A stretch of 64,000 nt of DNA from Flavobacterium quisquiliarum (GTDB lineage: Bacteria; Bacteroidota; Bacteroidia; Flavobacteriales; Flavobacteriaceae), in the NCBI RefSeq assembly GCF_019308285.1, contig NZ_WWEM01000011.1, forward strand, positions 62,001 to 126,000, read 5' to 3'. The notes beneath the pieces are model-generated. The model made no database searches and was not told where the DNA came from. It saw nothing but the letters and a program-made list of their open reading frames with translations. Each line of letters opens with the position of its first letter. Within the stretch, counting starts at the first letter, position 1. The position numbers were made by a program, and so were the translations under genes. Below, piece by piece: positions 17,597-27,021 of the stretch.

Positions 17597-17614
17597 TCCC
17601 GATAGTTATCGGGA
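17597..17614. repeat. Short perfect inverted repeat
   Basis: TCCCGATA / TATCGGGA arms lie 2 bp apart, just downstream of the M16 peptidase gene. This may be the terminator of that operon or another dispersed unit. Confidence 0.6.
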
Positions 17615-17621
17615 TAGCATC

Positions 17622-19670
17622 TTATAAAAAATCTTTCTCAGAAACCCCTTCGTTGATTTTAATATCAGACATTTTGATGTCTAATTCGAAACCAACATTT
17701 TGAATTAAATTAAAAGGAACTTTTACGCCTTTTACTTCTTTATAATCATTGAAGTTTGTGATTTGTGTCGCTGATTTTCCACCTTGTTCGCGAAGTTTAG
17801 ATTCAGCTGTTTTTAGGCCTGATTTAACATCGTAGTAATAAGTTGTTTTGCCGTCTTTAATAACATAAGCATCGCTTCCGTTGATTGGTTCGATTCCTTC
17901 TACTTTAAGATCGGTTCTTTTTACAAGCTGTAACTCTTCAAAAGGAGCAGCGTTTGCTTTCATTTCAGCTAAATCTTCTCCTTGAAGGTCTTTTCTCTGG
18001 CCTTGCTGTTCGATATAAGCGCCTTTTTCATTTACAACTTGTTTCATTAGATTCATGGTTCCCATAGAAAGCGAAACCATCATTTTTCCTTTGGAATCTA
18101 ATTTTGATGTAAAAGTCAATGGAGTAGGAGCTTGCGGAATAGTGGTTGAGCCGTTCATGTAAAGCGTTTTAACAGCAGAAACTGCTTTTTCTCCTCCAAT
18201 TGCTTTGATGTAATTTTCAAAAACCGTTTTAGCAGTTAAATCTTTCGGAGCTTCTTTTTTAGTTGAAGGTTTTTCAGTAGGATTTCCGTATTTGTCGAAA
18301 TAGGAAATTGGAATTTGAAGTTTTTCTAAGCCAGCAAGAACATCGGAACCTTTTCCAACGATTACAATTCGCATATTGTCCAATAAAAAGTATTTGTTGG
18401 CAACGCGGTAGATATCATCAGCAGTAACATTGTTAATGGTCTGAATGTATTTTTCGTAGAAATCAGCTGGTAATTTTTCGGTTTCAATATTTAAAGCATA
18501 ACGAGCAACAGCCTGTGGTTTTTCAACCTGCATTACAAATCTTCCAATATAACCTGCTTTTACATTTCTTAAAACTTCTGGATCTACTCTTTCAGTGCGG
18601 ATTCTTTTAATTTCTTTAATAAACTGAACAACAGCGCTGTCTGTAACCGTATTTCTAACAGCTGAATTAGCCTTAAATTTAGTGACATATTTCCCGCTTC
18701 CAATGTTTGAGCTTGCACCATAAGTCCAAGCGTGTTGTTCGCGTAAATTCATGTTTAGATAACTGTTGAAATCACCTCCCAAAATTTGGTTTGCAATTAC
18801 AGCAGGGAAAAAATCTGGATCGCTCATTTTTAAATTGACGGTATTTACCAATGAAATTTCAGATTGAACTGCATTTGGAACATCTACAAAATCAATTTGT
18901 AATTTCGAAGGGTTAACTGGATCAGGATAAGTGTTTTTTGGCGCACTTTGTTTTTTCCATTTGCTGAATAATTTTTCAACTGAAGCCTTTGTTTCTTTAA
19001 ATTTAATGTCTCCAATAATTACTAAATAAGCGTTTTCTGGAACAAAATGAATATTATAGTTGTTTTGAACATCTTCTAATGTCACATTTTTCACAGTTTC
19101 TTCAGAAAGATATTCTCCGTTTGGATGATTTTTCCCAAACGCTAATACATCAACAACTCTATTTGAAATTGCAGGAACACTTTTCTCGTCTGCTTTAAGG
19201 CCTTCAAGTAATTTCGCTTTTTCTTTGTCGAATTCTGTTTGAGTGAAATTGGGCTGTAAAGCACCTTCGGCCAAAAGTTCTAAAACTCGTCCAGAATATT
19301 TTGATAATGAACTAGCGTATGCACCTTGTGAAGTGAAATTTATATTAGCTCCATAAAAGTCAATTTCTTCATTGAAAGCTTCTTTGGTTGTTTTTTTAGT
19401 TCCGTTTCCAATTAAACTGCTGGTTAATTCGTCGACACCTTTTTTGTTGCCTTCGGTAAATGGTGCATTGTCTAAAGTAAGCGTAAAACTTACTCTTGGT
19501 AATTTATGATTTTCAACAATCAAAACTTTCATGCCGTTTGCCAAAACAAAAGTCTGCGGTTTTTTGATGTTGACTACTGGGGCGTTTCCTGGTTTGGGTT
19601 GTGGACGATCTTGTGCTTGCATAATTCCAGTTAGGAATAAAAGGATTAAAAAAGTATATATTTTTTTCAT
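17622..19670 (-). CDS. M16 peptidase-like protein, catalytically inactive subunit
   Basis: The 682-residue protein has a cleavable signal peptide (ends near AQDRP) and two M16 halves (about residues 38-250 and 265-450) joined to a C-terminal beta-rich extension (about 480-680) resembling LolA-type outer-membrane lipoprotein carriers. Where active M16 enzymes have HxxEH, this protein reads KGVDELTSSL, so the zinc-binding histidines are missing. M16B enzymes often work as a pair of one active and one inactive chain. The active partner is encoded 12 bp upstream in the same operon. The two probably form a periplasmic peptidase that clears peptides. Loss of catalysis is read directly; partnership is inferred. 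Confidence 0.88.
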   Translation of the reverse strand: MKKIYTFLILLFLTGIMQAQDRPQPKPGNAPVVNIKKPQTFVLANGMKVLIVENHKLPRVSFTLTLDNAPFTEGNKKGVDELTSSLIGNGTKKTTKEAFNEEIDFYGANINFTSQGAYASSLSKYSGRVLELLAEGALQPNFTQTEFDKEKAKLLEGLKADEKSVPAISNRVVDVLAFGKNHPNGEYLSEETVKNVTLEDVQNNYNIHFVPENAYLVIIGDIKFKETKASVEKLFSKWKKQSAPKNTYPDPVNPSKLQIDFVDVPNAVQSEISLVNTVNLKMSDPDFFPAVIANQILGGDFNSYLNMNLREQHAWTYGASSNIGSGKYVTKFKANSAVRNTVTDSAVVQFIKEIKRIRTERVDPEVLRNVKAGYIGRFVMQVEKPQAVARYALNIETEKLPADFYEKYIQTINNVTADDIYRVANKYFLLDNMRIVIVGKGSDVLAGLEKLQIPISYFDKYGNPTEKPSTKKEAPKDLTAKTVFENYIKAIGGEKAVSAVKTLYMNGSTTIPQAPTPLTFTSKLDSKGKMMVSLSMGTMNLMKQVVNEKGAYIEQQGQRKDLQGEDLAEMKANAAPFEELQLVKRTDLKVEGIEPINGSDAYVIKDGKTTYYYDVKSGLKTAESKLREQGGKSATQITNFNDYKEVKGVKVPFNLIQNVGFELDIKMSDIKINEGVSEKDFL

Positions 19671-19682
19671 GATTCGATATTC

Positions 19683-21005
19683 TTAGTTTTGAGATTTAGG
19701 CGTCGGAATATAATCTAAAATTAAGCGCTGATTTGGATTCAAATATTTTTTAGCAACTTCTCTAATTTCTTCTCTGGTTATAGAATGGTAAATGTCAATT
19801 TCTGTATTAATTAAATTTACATCGCCATAAAGCAGGTAGTAAGAAGCTAGATTTTCGGCAATTCCTTCAACACTTGCATTAGCATTTACATAATTGTTAT
19901 CGAATTTGTTTTGTAGTTTTTCGTAATCTTTTTCAGAAATAAGATCAGTCTGAATTTTTACTATTTCTTCGTCTATTTCTTTTAAGATATCAGCAGTTGT
20001 ATTTGGAGCCATTGGTAAACCATATAAAATGTATGTTCCGTAATCTTCCTGGCTGAAACCTACAGCGCCAATTTGTAACGCCATTTTTTTATCATCAACT
20101 ATCTTTTTGTAAAGTTTAGAGCTTTTTCCATCGCTTAAATAGGAAGATATTAAGTCTAAAACTCTAGCATCTCTTGTTTTCATTGAAGGCGTTCTGTATG
20201 AAGCCACAATCATTGGTATTTGAATGTTAGGGTCTTCGTAAGTAGCTTTAATAGTTTGTGTGATTGGTTCTTCAGTAAAAGTTTGTTTTTTAACTTCTTC
20301 GCCTCTCGGAATTGGACCGAAGTATTTCTGAATCCATTCTTTTGTTTTTGCTTTTTCGAAATCTCCAGCAACCACTAAAACGGCATTATTAGGAGTATAG
20401 AATTTTTTATTAAAAGCTTGGAATTCTTCCAGAGTTGCTGCATCCAGATCTTTCATAGATCCAATAGTCGTCCATCTGTAAGGATGATTTTTGAACATGT
20501 TTTTCTTAACCTCCGCCAGGATATTTCCGTACGGCTGGTTGTCATAACGCATTCTTTTTTCTTCTTTTACCACTTCGTTTTGAGTGTCAACCCCGACCTT
20601 ATTAATAATAGGATGCATTAATCTTTCAGATTCCATCCATAAACCCAATTCTAAACTGTTGGAAGGAAAAACTTCATAGTAGTACGTTCTGTCGTCTGAT
20701 GTGTTCGCGTTATTAACTCCTCCGTTTGCAGTAACGATTTTCATCCATTCGCCACGTTTAATGTTTTGTGTTCCTTCAAATAATAAGTGTTCAAAGAAGT
20801 GTGCAAATCCAGTTCTGTCAGGACGTTCGTCTTTTGATCCCACATGGTACATTACTGATGTAATGACAACAGGAGCAGAAGGATCGTTGTGTAAAATAAC
20901 ATGCAGACCGTTGTCTAAATTGTATTCTTCAAAAGCTACTTTTTGAGCATGAGCTACTCCGCCAAGCATTAATGCAGCACTTAACATCATTATTGATTTT
21001 TTCAT
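19683..21005 (-). CDS. M16 family zinc metallopeptidase, active subunit
   Basis: This 440-residue protein has a signal peptide (cleavage near HAQ, residue 21) followed by two M16 domains. The first has the inverted zinc motif HFFEH (His69, Glu72, His73), the GVNNANTSDDRTYYYEV strand typical of M16B, and the third-ligand region EVVKEEKRMR near residue 148. The second half is the non-catalytic clam-shell domain. It probably acts in the periplasm on short peptides. The gene for its inactive partner follows after 12 bp. Confidence 0.92.
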   Translation of the reverse strand: MKKSIMMLSAALMLGGVAHAQKVAFEEYNLDNGLHVILHNDPSAPVVITSVMYHVGSKDERPDRTGFAHFFEHLLFEGTQNIKRGEWMKIVTANGGVNNANTSDDRTYYYEVFPSNSLELGLWMESERLMHPIINKVGVDTQNEVVKEEKRMRYDNQPYGNILAEVKKNMFKNHPYRWTTIGSMKDLDAATLEEFQAFNKKFYTPNNAVLVVAGDFEKAKTKEWIQKYFGPIPRGEEVKKQTFTEEPITQTIKATYEDPNIQIPMIVASYRTPSMKTRDARVLDLISSYLSDGKSSKLYKKIVDDKKMALQIGAVGFSQEDYGTYILYGLPMAPNTTADILKEIDEEIVKIQTDLISEKDYEKLQNKFDNNYVNANASVEGIAENLASYYLLYGDVNLINTEIDIYHSITREEIREVAKKYLNPNQRLILDYIPTPKSQN

Positions 21006-21067
21006 AAAGATTAATAATTTTAAATATCAAACAAGAGTAGGTTGACTAGAGTTGATTTTAGTTACAT

Positions 21068-21075
21068 CAAAAATA
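21068..21075 (-). promoter_or_regulatory. Putative -7 element of the M16 peptidase operon
   Basis: On the minus strand TATTTTTG matches TAnnTTTG, 62 bp before the start codon. A TTG 15 bp upstream is closer than the usual -33 spacing. Confidence 0.45.
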
Positions 21076-21218
21076 GTTTTTTTTAATTATCAATTGCAGT
21101 TTTGTTTATAATTAGATGGTATTTTAACAGTATTTTACTTTAAATAAAATGTTTTTCGGTCATAAAACTGCTTGATATACAGTGTTTTTTGAGAATGAAA
21201 TATTTTTGCTTCTACAGG

Positions 21219-21248
21219 TTGCATAGTAAATTATTAGTTGTATATTTG
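21219..21248 (+). promoter_or_regulatory. rplU-rpmA promoter
   Basis: TTG (21219-21221), a 19-bp spacer and TATATTTG (21241-21248) form a textbook Bacteroidota promoter. A 7-bp inverted repeat, GGTTGCA / TGCAACC, overlaps both elements. Confidence 0.8.
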
Positions 21249-21278
21249 CAACCTTAAAATTCAATAAATCAATTTGAT

Positions 21279-21716
21279 ATGTATGCAATCGTAGAGATAG
21301 CAGGGCAACAATTTAAAGTAAGCAAAGACTTAAAGGTTTATGTTCACCGTTTGGCTAATGAAGAAGGTTCAAAAGTTACTTTTGACAAAGTTCTTTTATT
21401 AGATGATAACGGAAATGTAACTTTAGGCGCCCCAGCTATAGAAGGTGCTTCAGTAGAAGCTAAAGTGTTACAACACTTAAAAGGTGATAAAGTTATCGTT
21501 TTCAAAAAGAAAAGAAGAAAAGGATACAAAAAAAGAAATGGTCACAGACAATATCTTACACAAATTGTAATTGAAGGTATTTCTGCAGCAGGAGGAACTA
21601 AAAAAGCAGCAGCTAAAAAAGCAGTTGTAGCAGAAGAAGCAGCTACTGAAGAAGTAGAAGCTCCAAAAGCAAAAAAAGCAGCTCCAAAAGCAAAAAAAGA
21701 AGCTACTAAAGAATAA
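21279..21716 (+). CDS. rplU: 50S ribosomal protein L21
   Basis: The first 100 residues are a standard bL21 (MYAIVEIAGQQFKV; KRRKGYKKRNGHRQ near the end of the core), which binds 23S rRNA. The remaining ~45 residues form a Lys/Ala/Glu-rich tail (AAKKAVVAEEAATEE and similar), longer than in Proteobacteria but common in Bacteroidota. rpmA follows after 24 bp, and the pair shares a promoter and terminator. Confidence 0.97.
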   Translation: MYAIVEIAGQQFKVSKDLKVYVHRLANEEGSKVTFDKVLLLDDNGNVTLGAPAIEGASVEAKVLQHLKGDKVIVFKKKRRKGYKKRNGHRQYLTQIVIEGISAAGGTKKAAAKKAVVAEEAATEEVEAPKAKKAAPKAKKEATKE

Positions 21717-21740
21717 TAACAATATTTAAACTCATACGTC

Positions 21741-22001
21741 ATGGCTCACAAGAAAGGTGTCGGTAGTTCGAAGAATGGTAGAGAATCAGAATCAAAACGT
21801 CTAGGCGTTAAGATTTATGGTGGACAAGCTGCTATTGCTGGTAACATCATCGTTAGACAAAGAGGTTCAAAACACAATCCAGGTGAAAACGTTTACATCA
21901 GTAAAGATCACACTCTTCACGCAAGAGTAGCTGGAGTTGTTAAGTTCCAAAAGAAAAGAGATAACAAATCTTACGTTTCTATTATCCCATTCGAGGCATA
22001 A
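21741..22001 (+). CDS. rpmA: 50S ribosomal protein L27
   Basis: This 86-residue bL27 begins [16 protein letters not shown], so the Lys-rich N-terminus that reaches the peptidyl-transferase centre is present from residue 2 without the cleavable extension seen in Firmicutes. It contains the conserved [20 protein letters not shown]. It is the last gene of the rplU-rpmA operon. Confidence 0.98.
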
Positions 22002-22025
22002 TAATCACAAAGATTTACTTTTTAT

Positions 22026-22057
22026 AAAAAACCCGTTCAGAAATGATCGGGTTTTTT
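22026..22057 (+). terminator. Terminator of rplU-rpmA
   Basis: AAAAAACCCG / CGGGTTTTTT arms with a 12-base loop and a T-tract lie 25 bp after the rpmA stop. Confidence 0.88.
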
Positions 22058-22070
22058 GTTTTTAATGATT

Positions 22071-22097
22071 TTGATAAGACTTTAAAACTTACATTTG
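22071..22097 (+). promoter_or_regulatory. Promoter of the polytopic membrane protein gene
   Basis: TTG (22071-22073) and TACATTTG (22090-22097) are 16 bp apart. The TTG start codon of the gene lies 25 bp downstream. Confidence 0.55.
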
Positions 22098-22121
22098 TTT
22101 TGCCTCTTTAAATAAAAAAGT

Positions 22122-23417
22122 TTGAAAAAGATTCTATTATTGTTTTTGTTGTGCTGTCTTGGCGCTTATGCAAATACTCCTTCAGAAAATATCGTAAGTC
22201 ATTTAAGTTCATTAAATGAAAAACAGAAAAATACTCTGTATGAATTTGAAGTTTTAAAAAGGAACGGCTGCAAAACAGATCAGTTTTGGCAGGAAAACAA
22301 AAATCAATTTCCGAGCCTTGATGTTAAAACTAGGGATGAATTAGCAAATCAGATTTTTGAAAATTCCACTATTGTTTATAAGCCTCAAAAAAATTCCACT
22401 GTTCAAATTTGGATGCAGACGCAATTGCTGACCAACTGGATGTTTTATTTGTCGGCTTTTATAGCCATTTGTGCTGTTATTGCGCTTTTTAAAAAGTATT
22501 GGAGTTTATTAATTGGGTTTCTTCTTAAGCGTTTAGAGCCTGTTTTAAGGTATTTGTTTTCTCCTTTATTATTGACTTGTGAATTGTTGACAGTTGGAAT
22601 CGCTTGTGTATTTTATGCAGTTTCTATTGAAGATTTTGTAGTGCGAACCGTAATTATTCATTTGGGATTATTCCTGTTATGGAGTCAGTCTACAGCTTTG
22701 TTTACTAAAGAATATTGGGTAAAAAAATATGTTTTAGAAATAGAAAATAATTTCTGGGGAAAAGATCCGTGGGAAACCATAAAAACAATATGTCTGCCAG
22801 CTGTTTTGGTGACATTGGCTCTTTCTTATGTTTTGTATAAAGTTCCTGCCGATGTTTTTTATAATTATGAAATTGTAGTTTCGGGAATTGCTTCTATTTA
22901 TGCATTGCCTTTTTGGCGTACTTTAGAAAAATATATTTATCCAATTTTATTCCCTTTTAAAAATGAAGGTTATAGAGCAAGAAGCATCAATTCGCTTGGT
23001 GCCTGTACTGTTATAGCGGTTATTTTAACTATTGTTCTTGTATTGCAATGGAATGCTATTTTTTGCAATGTTATTGCAGCATTCGTAAGTTTGGAGATTT
23101 TTTCATTTCTGATTTTATCCTCAAAAGAGAATCATAAGTATAATTTAGGGAACTATTATTACTTGCAGTTTGTTACCGTTCTTTTTCTTGTATTGGCTTT
23201 TTTATATAGTTATCAGATACATTCAAACGAAATAATGTGGTTTTCGTTAATAGGGAGCTGTCTGTTTATAATTCTAAAATACCTGGAAATTTTCTCTTTC
23301 TTTTCGAGTTGGAAAAGAGGGAATTCTTGGGCTTGGAAATTATTAGGACTTGCGGCTTTACTGTGGGTTTTAGGGCAAGGAATTTTATATTTTTCTAAGC
23401 TGATATTTGAAATTTGA
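22122..23417 (+). CDS. Hypothetical polytopic membrane protein, 431 aa
   Basis: The start is TTG at 22122, giving a clear signal peptide (MKKILLLFLLCCLGAYA). An ~80-residue soluble, periplasm-facing domain follows, then about nine hydrophobic segments from residue 105 to the end. There is a short positively charged loop after the second segment (KKYWSLLIGFLLKR) and another near residue 275. No transporter or channel signature is recognisable to me. It is a single-gene unit with its own promoter and is followed by a 31-bp palindrome. I cannot assign a function. Confidence 0.7.
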   Translation: MKKILLLFLLCCLGAYANTPSENIVSHLSSLNEKQKNTLYEFEVLKRNGCKTDQFWQENKNQFPSLDVKTRDELANQIFENSTIVYKPQKNSTVQIWMQTQLLTNWMFYLSAFIAICAVIALFKKYWSLLIGFLLKRLEPVLRYLFSPLLLTCELLTVGIACVFYAVSIEDFVVRTVIIHLGLFLLWSQSTALFTKEYWVKKYVLEIENNFWGKDPWETIKTICLPAVLVTLALSYVLYKVPADVFYNYEIVVSGIASIYALPFWRTLEKYIYPILFPFKNEGYRARSINSLGACTVIAVILTIVLVLQWNAIFCNVIAAFVSLEIFSFLILSSKENHKYNLGNYYYLQFVTVLFLVLAFLYSYQIHSNEIMWFSLIGSCLFIILKYLEIFSFFSSWKRGNSWAWKLLGLAALLWVLGQGILYFSKLIFEI

Positions 23418-23436
23418 TTATCTGTAAAAGAAAAAA

Positions 23437-23467
23437 CCTTTGTCAAAGTTTAAAACTTTGACAAAGG
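23437..23467. repeat. 31-bp palindrome, family 3 copy B
   Basis: Perfect 15-bp arms (CCTTTGTCAAAGTTT and complement) surround a single base. The inner 29 bp are identical to the copy at 17535-17565 except for the central base. Its position between two convergent genes suits a bidirectional terminator. Confidence 0.88.
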
Positions 23468-23514
23468 TCAATAATTATTATTTCGGATGATTTGAAATTT
23501 GGAATTTTCAAATT

Positions 23515-26274
23515 TTATTCCTCTGTATCTTTGGTTTCTTCCAAATCCTCAGTTTTACGTCCCACTTTGACTTTAGGATTATCCTGAGTTCCTGTAACTG
23601 TTAAAGGAATTCCAAAAATACCTAATGGAGGAAGTCCTAAGCGCATTTTTAAGTTCAGTTTTCCGTCCAGACTTGTTGTTCCTTCGATTCTTGGTCTAAA
23701 ACCAGCAAATTTAAATTTAAAACGATCTACAGTTATAATATTGTTCTTAACTGTAGTTTTTATATCTACTTTTGAAAGATCTGGATTTTTCATTTTTTCA
23801 GAACTGGTTTGTTTGCTGACTGCATTAAACATTTTCAGTCCACGGACTTTTACATCTTTTACAGAAAGCGTTCCGCCTCCAACAAGCGAAGGATAAACAG
23901 GTTCCATTTTTGAATTTAAACGTCCTTTTAATTTGTAATCTAAAGAAACAATTCCTTGTGCTTTTTCTGCTGCACTGGCCATTTTTCTAAAAACTTCAAT
24001 TTCATTGTAAGCTCTTTTAATGTCAAAATCATTAGCTTTTATTGCGTAGTCAAAATTGGCTTTTTTAGTTGTTACGGCTTGGTAATTGGCAGTCATATCG
24101 ACTTTACAGCCAATTAAATCAAAACCAGTGTTCTGCATTGTCAGTTTTCCTTTGTTCATTTTCAGGTTTCCAATGGCTTTGTTCAAGGTCAGTTTATCAA
24201 AATTTACTTTTTGGGCATTTGCCAATAATTGTAAATCTAAGTTTGTTGGAATAACAATAACGCCAGTTTCGTTTGTCTGTGTTTCTTTTTTCTGAGCAGG
24301 GTTTTGAGTCTGTGTTACAGATGTGCTTTCTGGCGCATTAGACATGAATTCGTCAATATTGATATATCTTGAAGTCACTTGAAAAGAACCTCTTAAAACG
24401 CCTGTATTTGTAGTAACATAATTAATAACGTTCTGCAAATAACCGTTCATTTTAAAATCAGACTGTCCGTAAGCGGCTAAGAAATTATTGAACGACATTT
24501 TATCCTGATTGATTTTGAAAATCCCTTCTTTGATAACAAATTTCTTTGGAAGAAATTCTGAGGCAATTCCGATATTTCGCAATTCAAGAGTTCCCTTATT
24601 GTATAATTTGCTGTAGTTCCCGTTTTCAGCATCGCTTTGTTTTCCTTTCAAAACCAAATCGGCTTTTATGAAACCATCTAAATCAAGCCCTTTTTGCGAG
24701 AAAACTTTATAGATTCGGTTAACATCCAATTCACCTTTTGCTTTTACATCATAAGTCAAATCATCAAAATTGCTTAGATCGGCTTCAACAAAAACAGGTT
24801 TTCCTTCAAAAGTAAATTGAGTTGGTTTTAGGTTTACTTTCAAATCCTGAAAAGTTCCTTTTTGATTCTCAATTTTAGATTTGATGGTAATATTCGTAAT
24901 CGGATTTGGATAATAAGGTGTTTTTAAATAACCATTTTCCAAGTTAATTGTACCATTCGTTACCGGAAAACGTTTGTTTTTCTGGTCAAATATTCCGTTT
25001 GTTTTGATGTCGCTTACTAAAGAACCTTTTAGTTTTATATCAGGAATTCCAAGTGCGTTAACTAGTTTTTCAAGATCAATTTTAGCTTTAAAATCACCGT
25101 TAATATCCGGTGTATTTACACCTTTAACAATAAACTTCGATTTTAAATAATCCTGATTGATATTTAAAGATAAATTTTGAGCATCAACAATTACTAATTC
25201 CGGATTTAAAGACGGAACTTTTGTTTTGATGTCTAAATTTAAATTAGAAACCGGAAATGCACTTTTGTTATAATTGACAAATCCATCGTTTATTTTTACG
25301 TCTAAATTAAGGTCAGGAGCAATATTCTGTGATGTAATATATTTTCCTTTTAAAGTAAAAAGAAGGTTTGTATTTCCTTTTAATTCAGTTTGAGCAAGCC
25401 AGGTAATGTATTTTGGAGGGAAAGCGGTAAAAACGTCGTACAACTTGCTGTTGTCCGATTTAATTACAAAATCCATATTGTAACCATCTTTTAAAATGTC
25501 AAATTTCCCTTTAAAATCGACCAAAAGCTGATTGATTTTTAGGTTATTCTGCTGAAAAAAGAACGAAAGCGAGTTGATGTTTACTTTCGTAATCAAATCG
25601 GCATCAATCTTTTTGTTCATTAAATACGGTTCATCTTCATAAACGATATTTAATTTTTCGATTTTGGCTTTCGAATACAAATCAAAAACGGCTTTGTTTA
25701 AATCTCCTTTTCCTAAATAATTAAATCCAAAAGCATCAAAATGAACTTTTGTCGATTTATCGTCATAAATAATTTTACTGTTTAAGATTTCAATTCGCTC
25801 CAGTTTTAAAGCTGTATCACTACTATCTTTAGTCTTTGAAGCTTGTTCCTGAGATTTGTAAACGTTGTAATTTGCTTCTCCATTCGGATTCACTTTTACG
25901 TTTATGAACGAATCCGATAAGTAAATCTGATCGATTTTTACTGATTTACTGAAAATCAAACTAGCAACGTTAATTCCAAAAGAAACCTCTTTCGCTGTGA
26001 TAAATTTTTCGTTTTTGTATGGAGCCGAACCATTAAGACTTAAATTGTCTAATGTTAAAGTTAAAGAAGGGAAATGACGGAAAAAAGAAACTGAAACATC
26101 AGAATAATTAAGCTCTGCGCTTAATCTTTCGTTAGCTGTTTTCTTAATTTGTTCCTTAATCTGATCTTCAAAAACGATAGGCGTTAAAAATAGTAATCCT
26201 AAAAGAACAGCTAAAGTGATTCCGGTATACTTCGCAATTTTTAATACGATTGATCTGGATTTACTTTTTTGCAT
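23515..26274 (-). CDS. AsmA-like family protein
   Basis: The 919-residue protein has one N-terminal membrane anchor (about residues 11-31) and a very long repetitive beta-rich region with the AsmA N-terminal pattern and the AsmA-like C-terminal domain near residues 760-890 (KMRLGLPPLGIFGIPLTVTGT at the end). AsmA relatives such as TamB and YhdP form hydrophobic grooves that bridge the envelope and help move lipids to the outer membrane; this role is inferred from the family. It lies 51 bp downstream of miaE on the same strand and is probably cotranscribed. The acidic tail (DLEETKDTEE) is unremarkable. Confidence 0.88.
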   Translation of the reverse strand: MQKSKSRSIVLKIAKYTGITLAVLLGLLFLTPIVFEDQIKEQIKKTANERLSAELNYSDVSVSFFRHFPSLTLTLDNLSLNGSAPYKNEKFITAKEVSFGINVASLIFSKSVKIDQIYLSDSFINVKVNPNGEANYNVYKSQEQASKTKDSSDTALKLERIEILNSKIIYDDKSTKVHFDAFGFNYLGKGDLNKAVFDLYSKAKIEKLNIVYEDEPYLMNKKIDADLITKVNINSLSFFFQQNNLKINQLLVDFKGKFDILKDGYNMDFVIKSDNSKLYDVFTAFPPKYITWLAQTELKGNTNLLFTLKGKYITSQNIAPDLNLDVKINDGFVNYNKSAFPVSNLNLDIKTKVPSLNPELVIVDAQNLSLNINQDYLKSKFIVKGVNTPDINGDFKAKIDLEKLVNALGIPDIKLKGSLVSDIKTNGIFDQKNKRFPVTNGTINLENGYLKTPYYPNPITNITIKSKIENQKGTFQDLKVNLKPTQFTFEGKPVFVEADLSNFDDLTYDVKAKGELDVNRIYKVFSQKGLDLDGFIKADLVLKGKQSDAENGNYSKLYNKGTLELRNIGIASEFLPKKFVIKEGIFKINQDKMSFNNFLAAYGQSDFKMNGYLQNVINYVTTNTGVLRGSFQVTSRYINIDEFMSNAPESTSVTQTQNPAQKKETQTNETGVIVIPTNLDLQLLANAQKVNFDKLTLNKAIGNLKMNKGKLTMQNTGFDLIGCKVDMTANYQAVTTKKANFDYAIKANDFDIKRAYNEIEVFRKMASAAEKAQGIVSLDYKLKGRLNSKMEPVYPSLVGGGTLSVKDVKVRGLKMFNAVSKQTSSEKMKNPDLSKVDIKTTVKNNIITVDRFKFKFAGFRPRIEGTTSLDGKLNLKMRLGLPPLGIFGIPLTVTGTQDNPKVKVGRKTEDLEETKDTEE

Positions 26275-26325
26275 AACGAATTGTGGGTGTTAAAGTGTAA
26301 AATGACGTCAAAAAACGAGTATAAT

Positions 26326-26907
26326 TTATCCGTGTACGGTTTCACTTTTACCATAATTGGTAATAATAGAACCTTCATATTCAATCCATTCTTTCCATCT
26401 TTTATCAATATCTATATTGTCTTGATATTTTCTGGCGAATCCTAGAAAAGTAGTATAATGTCCTGCTTCAGAAATCATTAAATCGCGATAAAATTTCGCT
26501 AGTTCTGGATCTTTAATGTTTTCAGAAAGGACTTTAAAGCGTTCGCAGCTTCTGGCTTCAATCATGGCAGAAAATAATAAGCGGTCAGATAACGCGTCTC
26601 TACGGCTTCCGTCTTTTTTCATGAATTTAAAAAGTTCATTTACATAATGATCTTTTCTTTCACGGCCTAAAGTAAGTCCGCGCTGTTTTATGATATCGTG
26701 AACCATCTGAAAGTGCTCCAGTTCTTCTCGAGCAATTACAAGCATTTCGGTTACCAATTCTTCTATTTCAGAATTGTAAGTCACAATACTAATCGCGTTT
26801 GAAGCTGCTTTTTGTTCGCACCAAGCGTGATCCGTTAAAATTTCTTCAATATTTGACTCCACAATATTTACCCAGCGAGGGTCTGTAGCTAATTTTAATC
26901 CTAACAT
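26326..26907 (-). CDS. miaE: tRNA-(ms2io6A)-hydroxylase MiaE
   Basis: This 193-residue non-haem di-iron enzyme of the ferritin-like superfamily hydroxylates the isopentenyl side chain of ms2i6A37 in tRNA. The metal ligands are visible as an early Glu in SNIEEILTDHAWCE, the EELEHF segment, EARSCERF and EAGHYTTF. The length fits the family. It has a promoter element 24 bp upstream and leads a two-gene unit with the AsmA-like gene. Confidence 0.92.
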   Translation of the reverse strand: MLGLKLATDPRWVNIVESNIEEILTDHAWCEQKAASNAISIVTYNSEIEELVTEMLVIAREELEHFQMVHDIIKQRGLTLGRERKDHYVNELFKFMKKDGSRRDALSDRLLFSAMIEARSCERFKVLSENIKDPELAKFYRDLMISEAGHYTTFLGFARKYQDNIDIDKRWKEWIEYEGSIITNYGKSETVHG

Positions 26908-26930
26908 AATTTCCAGGCATTTAGATTTTG

Positions 26931-26938
26931 CAAAATTA
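26931..26938 (-). promoter_or_regulatory. Putative -7 element of miaE
   Basis: On the minus strand TAATTTTG matches TAnnTTTG, 24 bp upstream of the miaE start codon. Confidence 0.5.
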
Positions 26939-27021
26939 GTGTTTTTTTACGACCGAATTTCAGGAAATTGGGTGCAAATCCGCGGAAAAAAGTATTATTT
27001 TGTAAGTTGAAACCAATTACA

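Noticed and set aside
26968..27021. 18-residue N-terminal extension of the glycosyltransferase
   Set aside because: It runs into the divergent promoter region and has no resemblance to glycosyltransferase N-termini; ATG 27022 gives the normal fold start.
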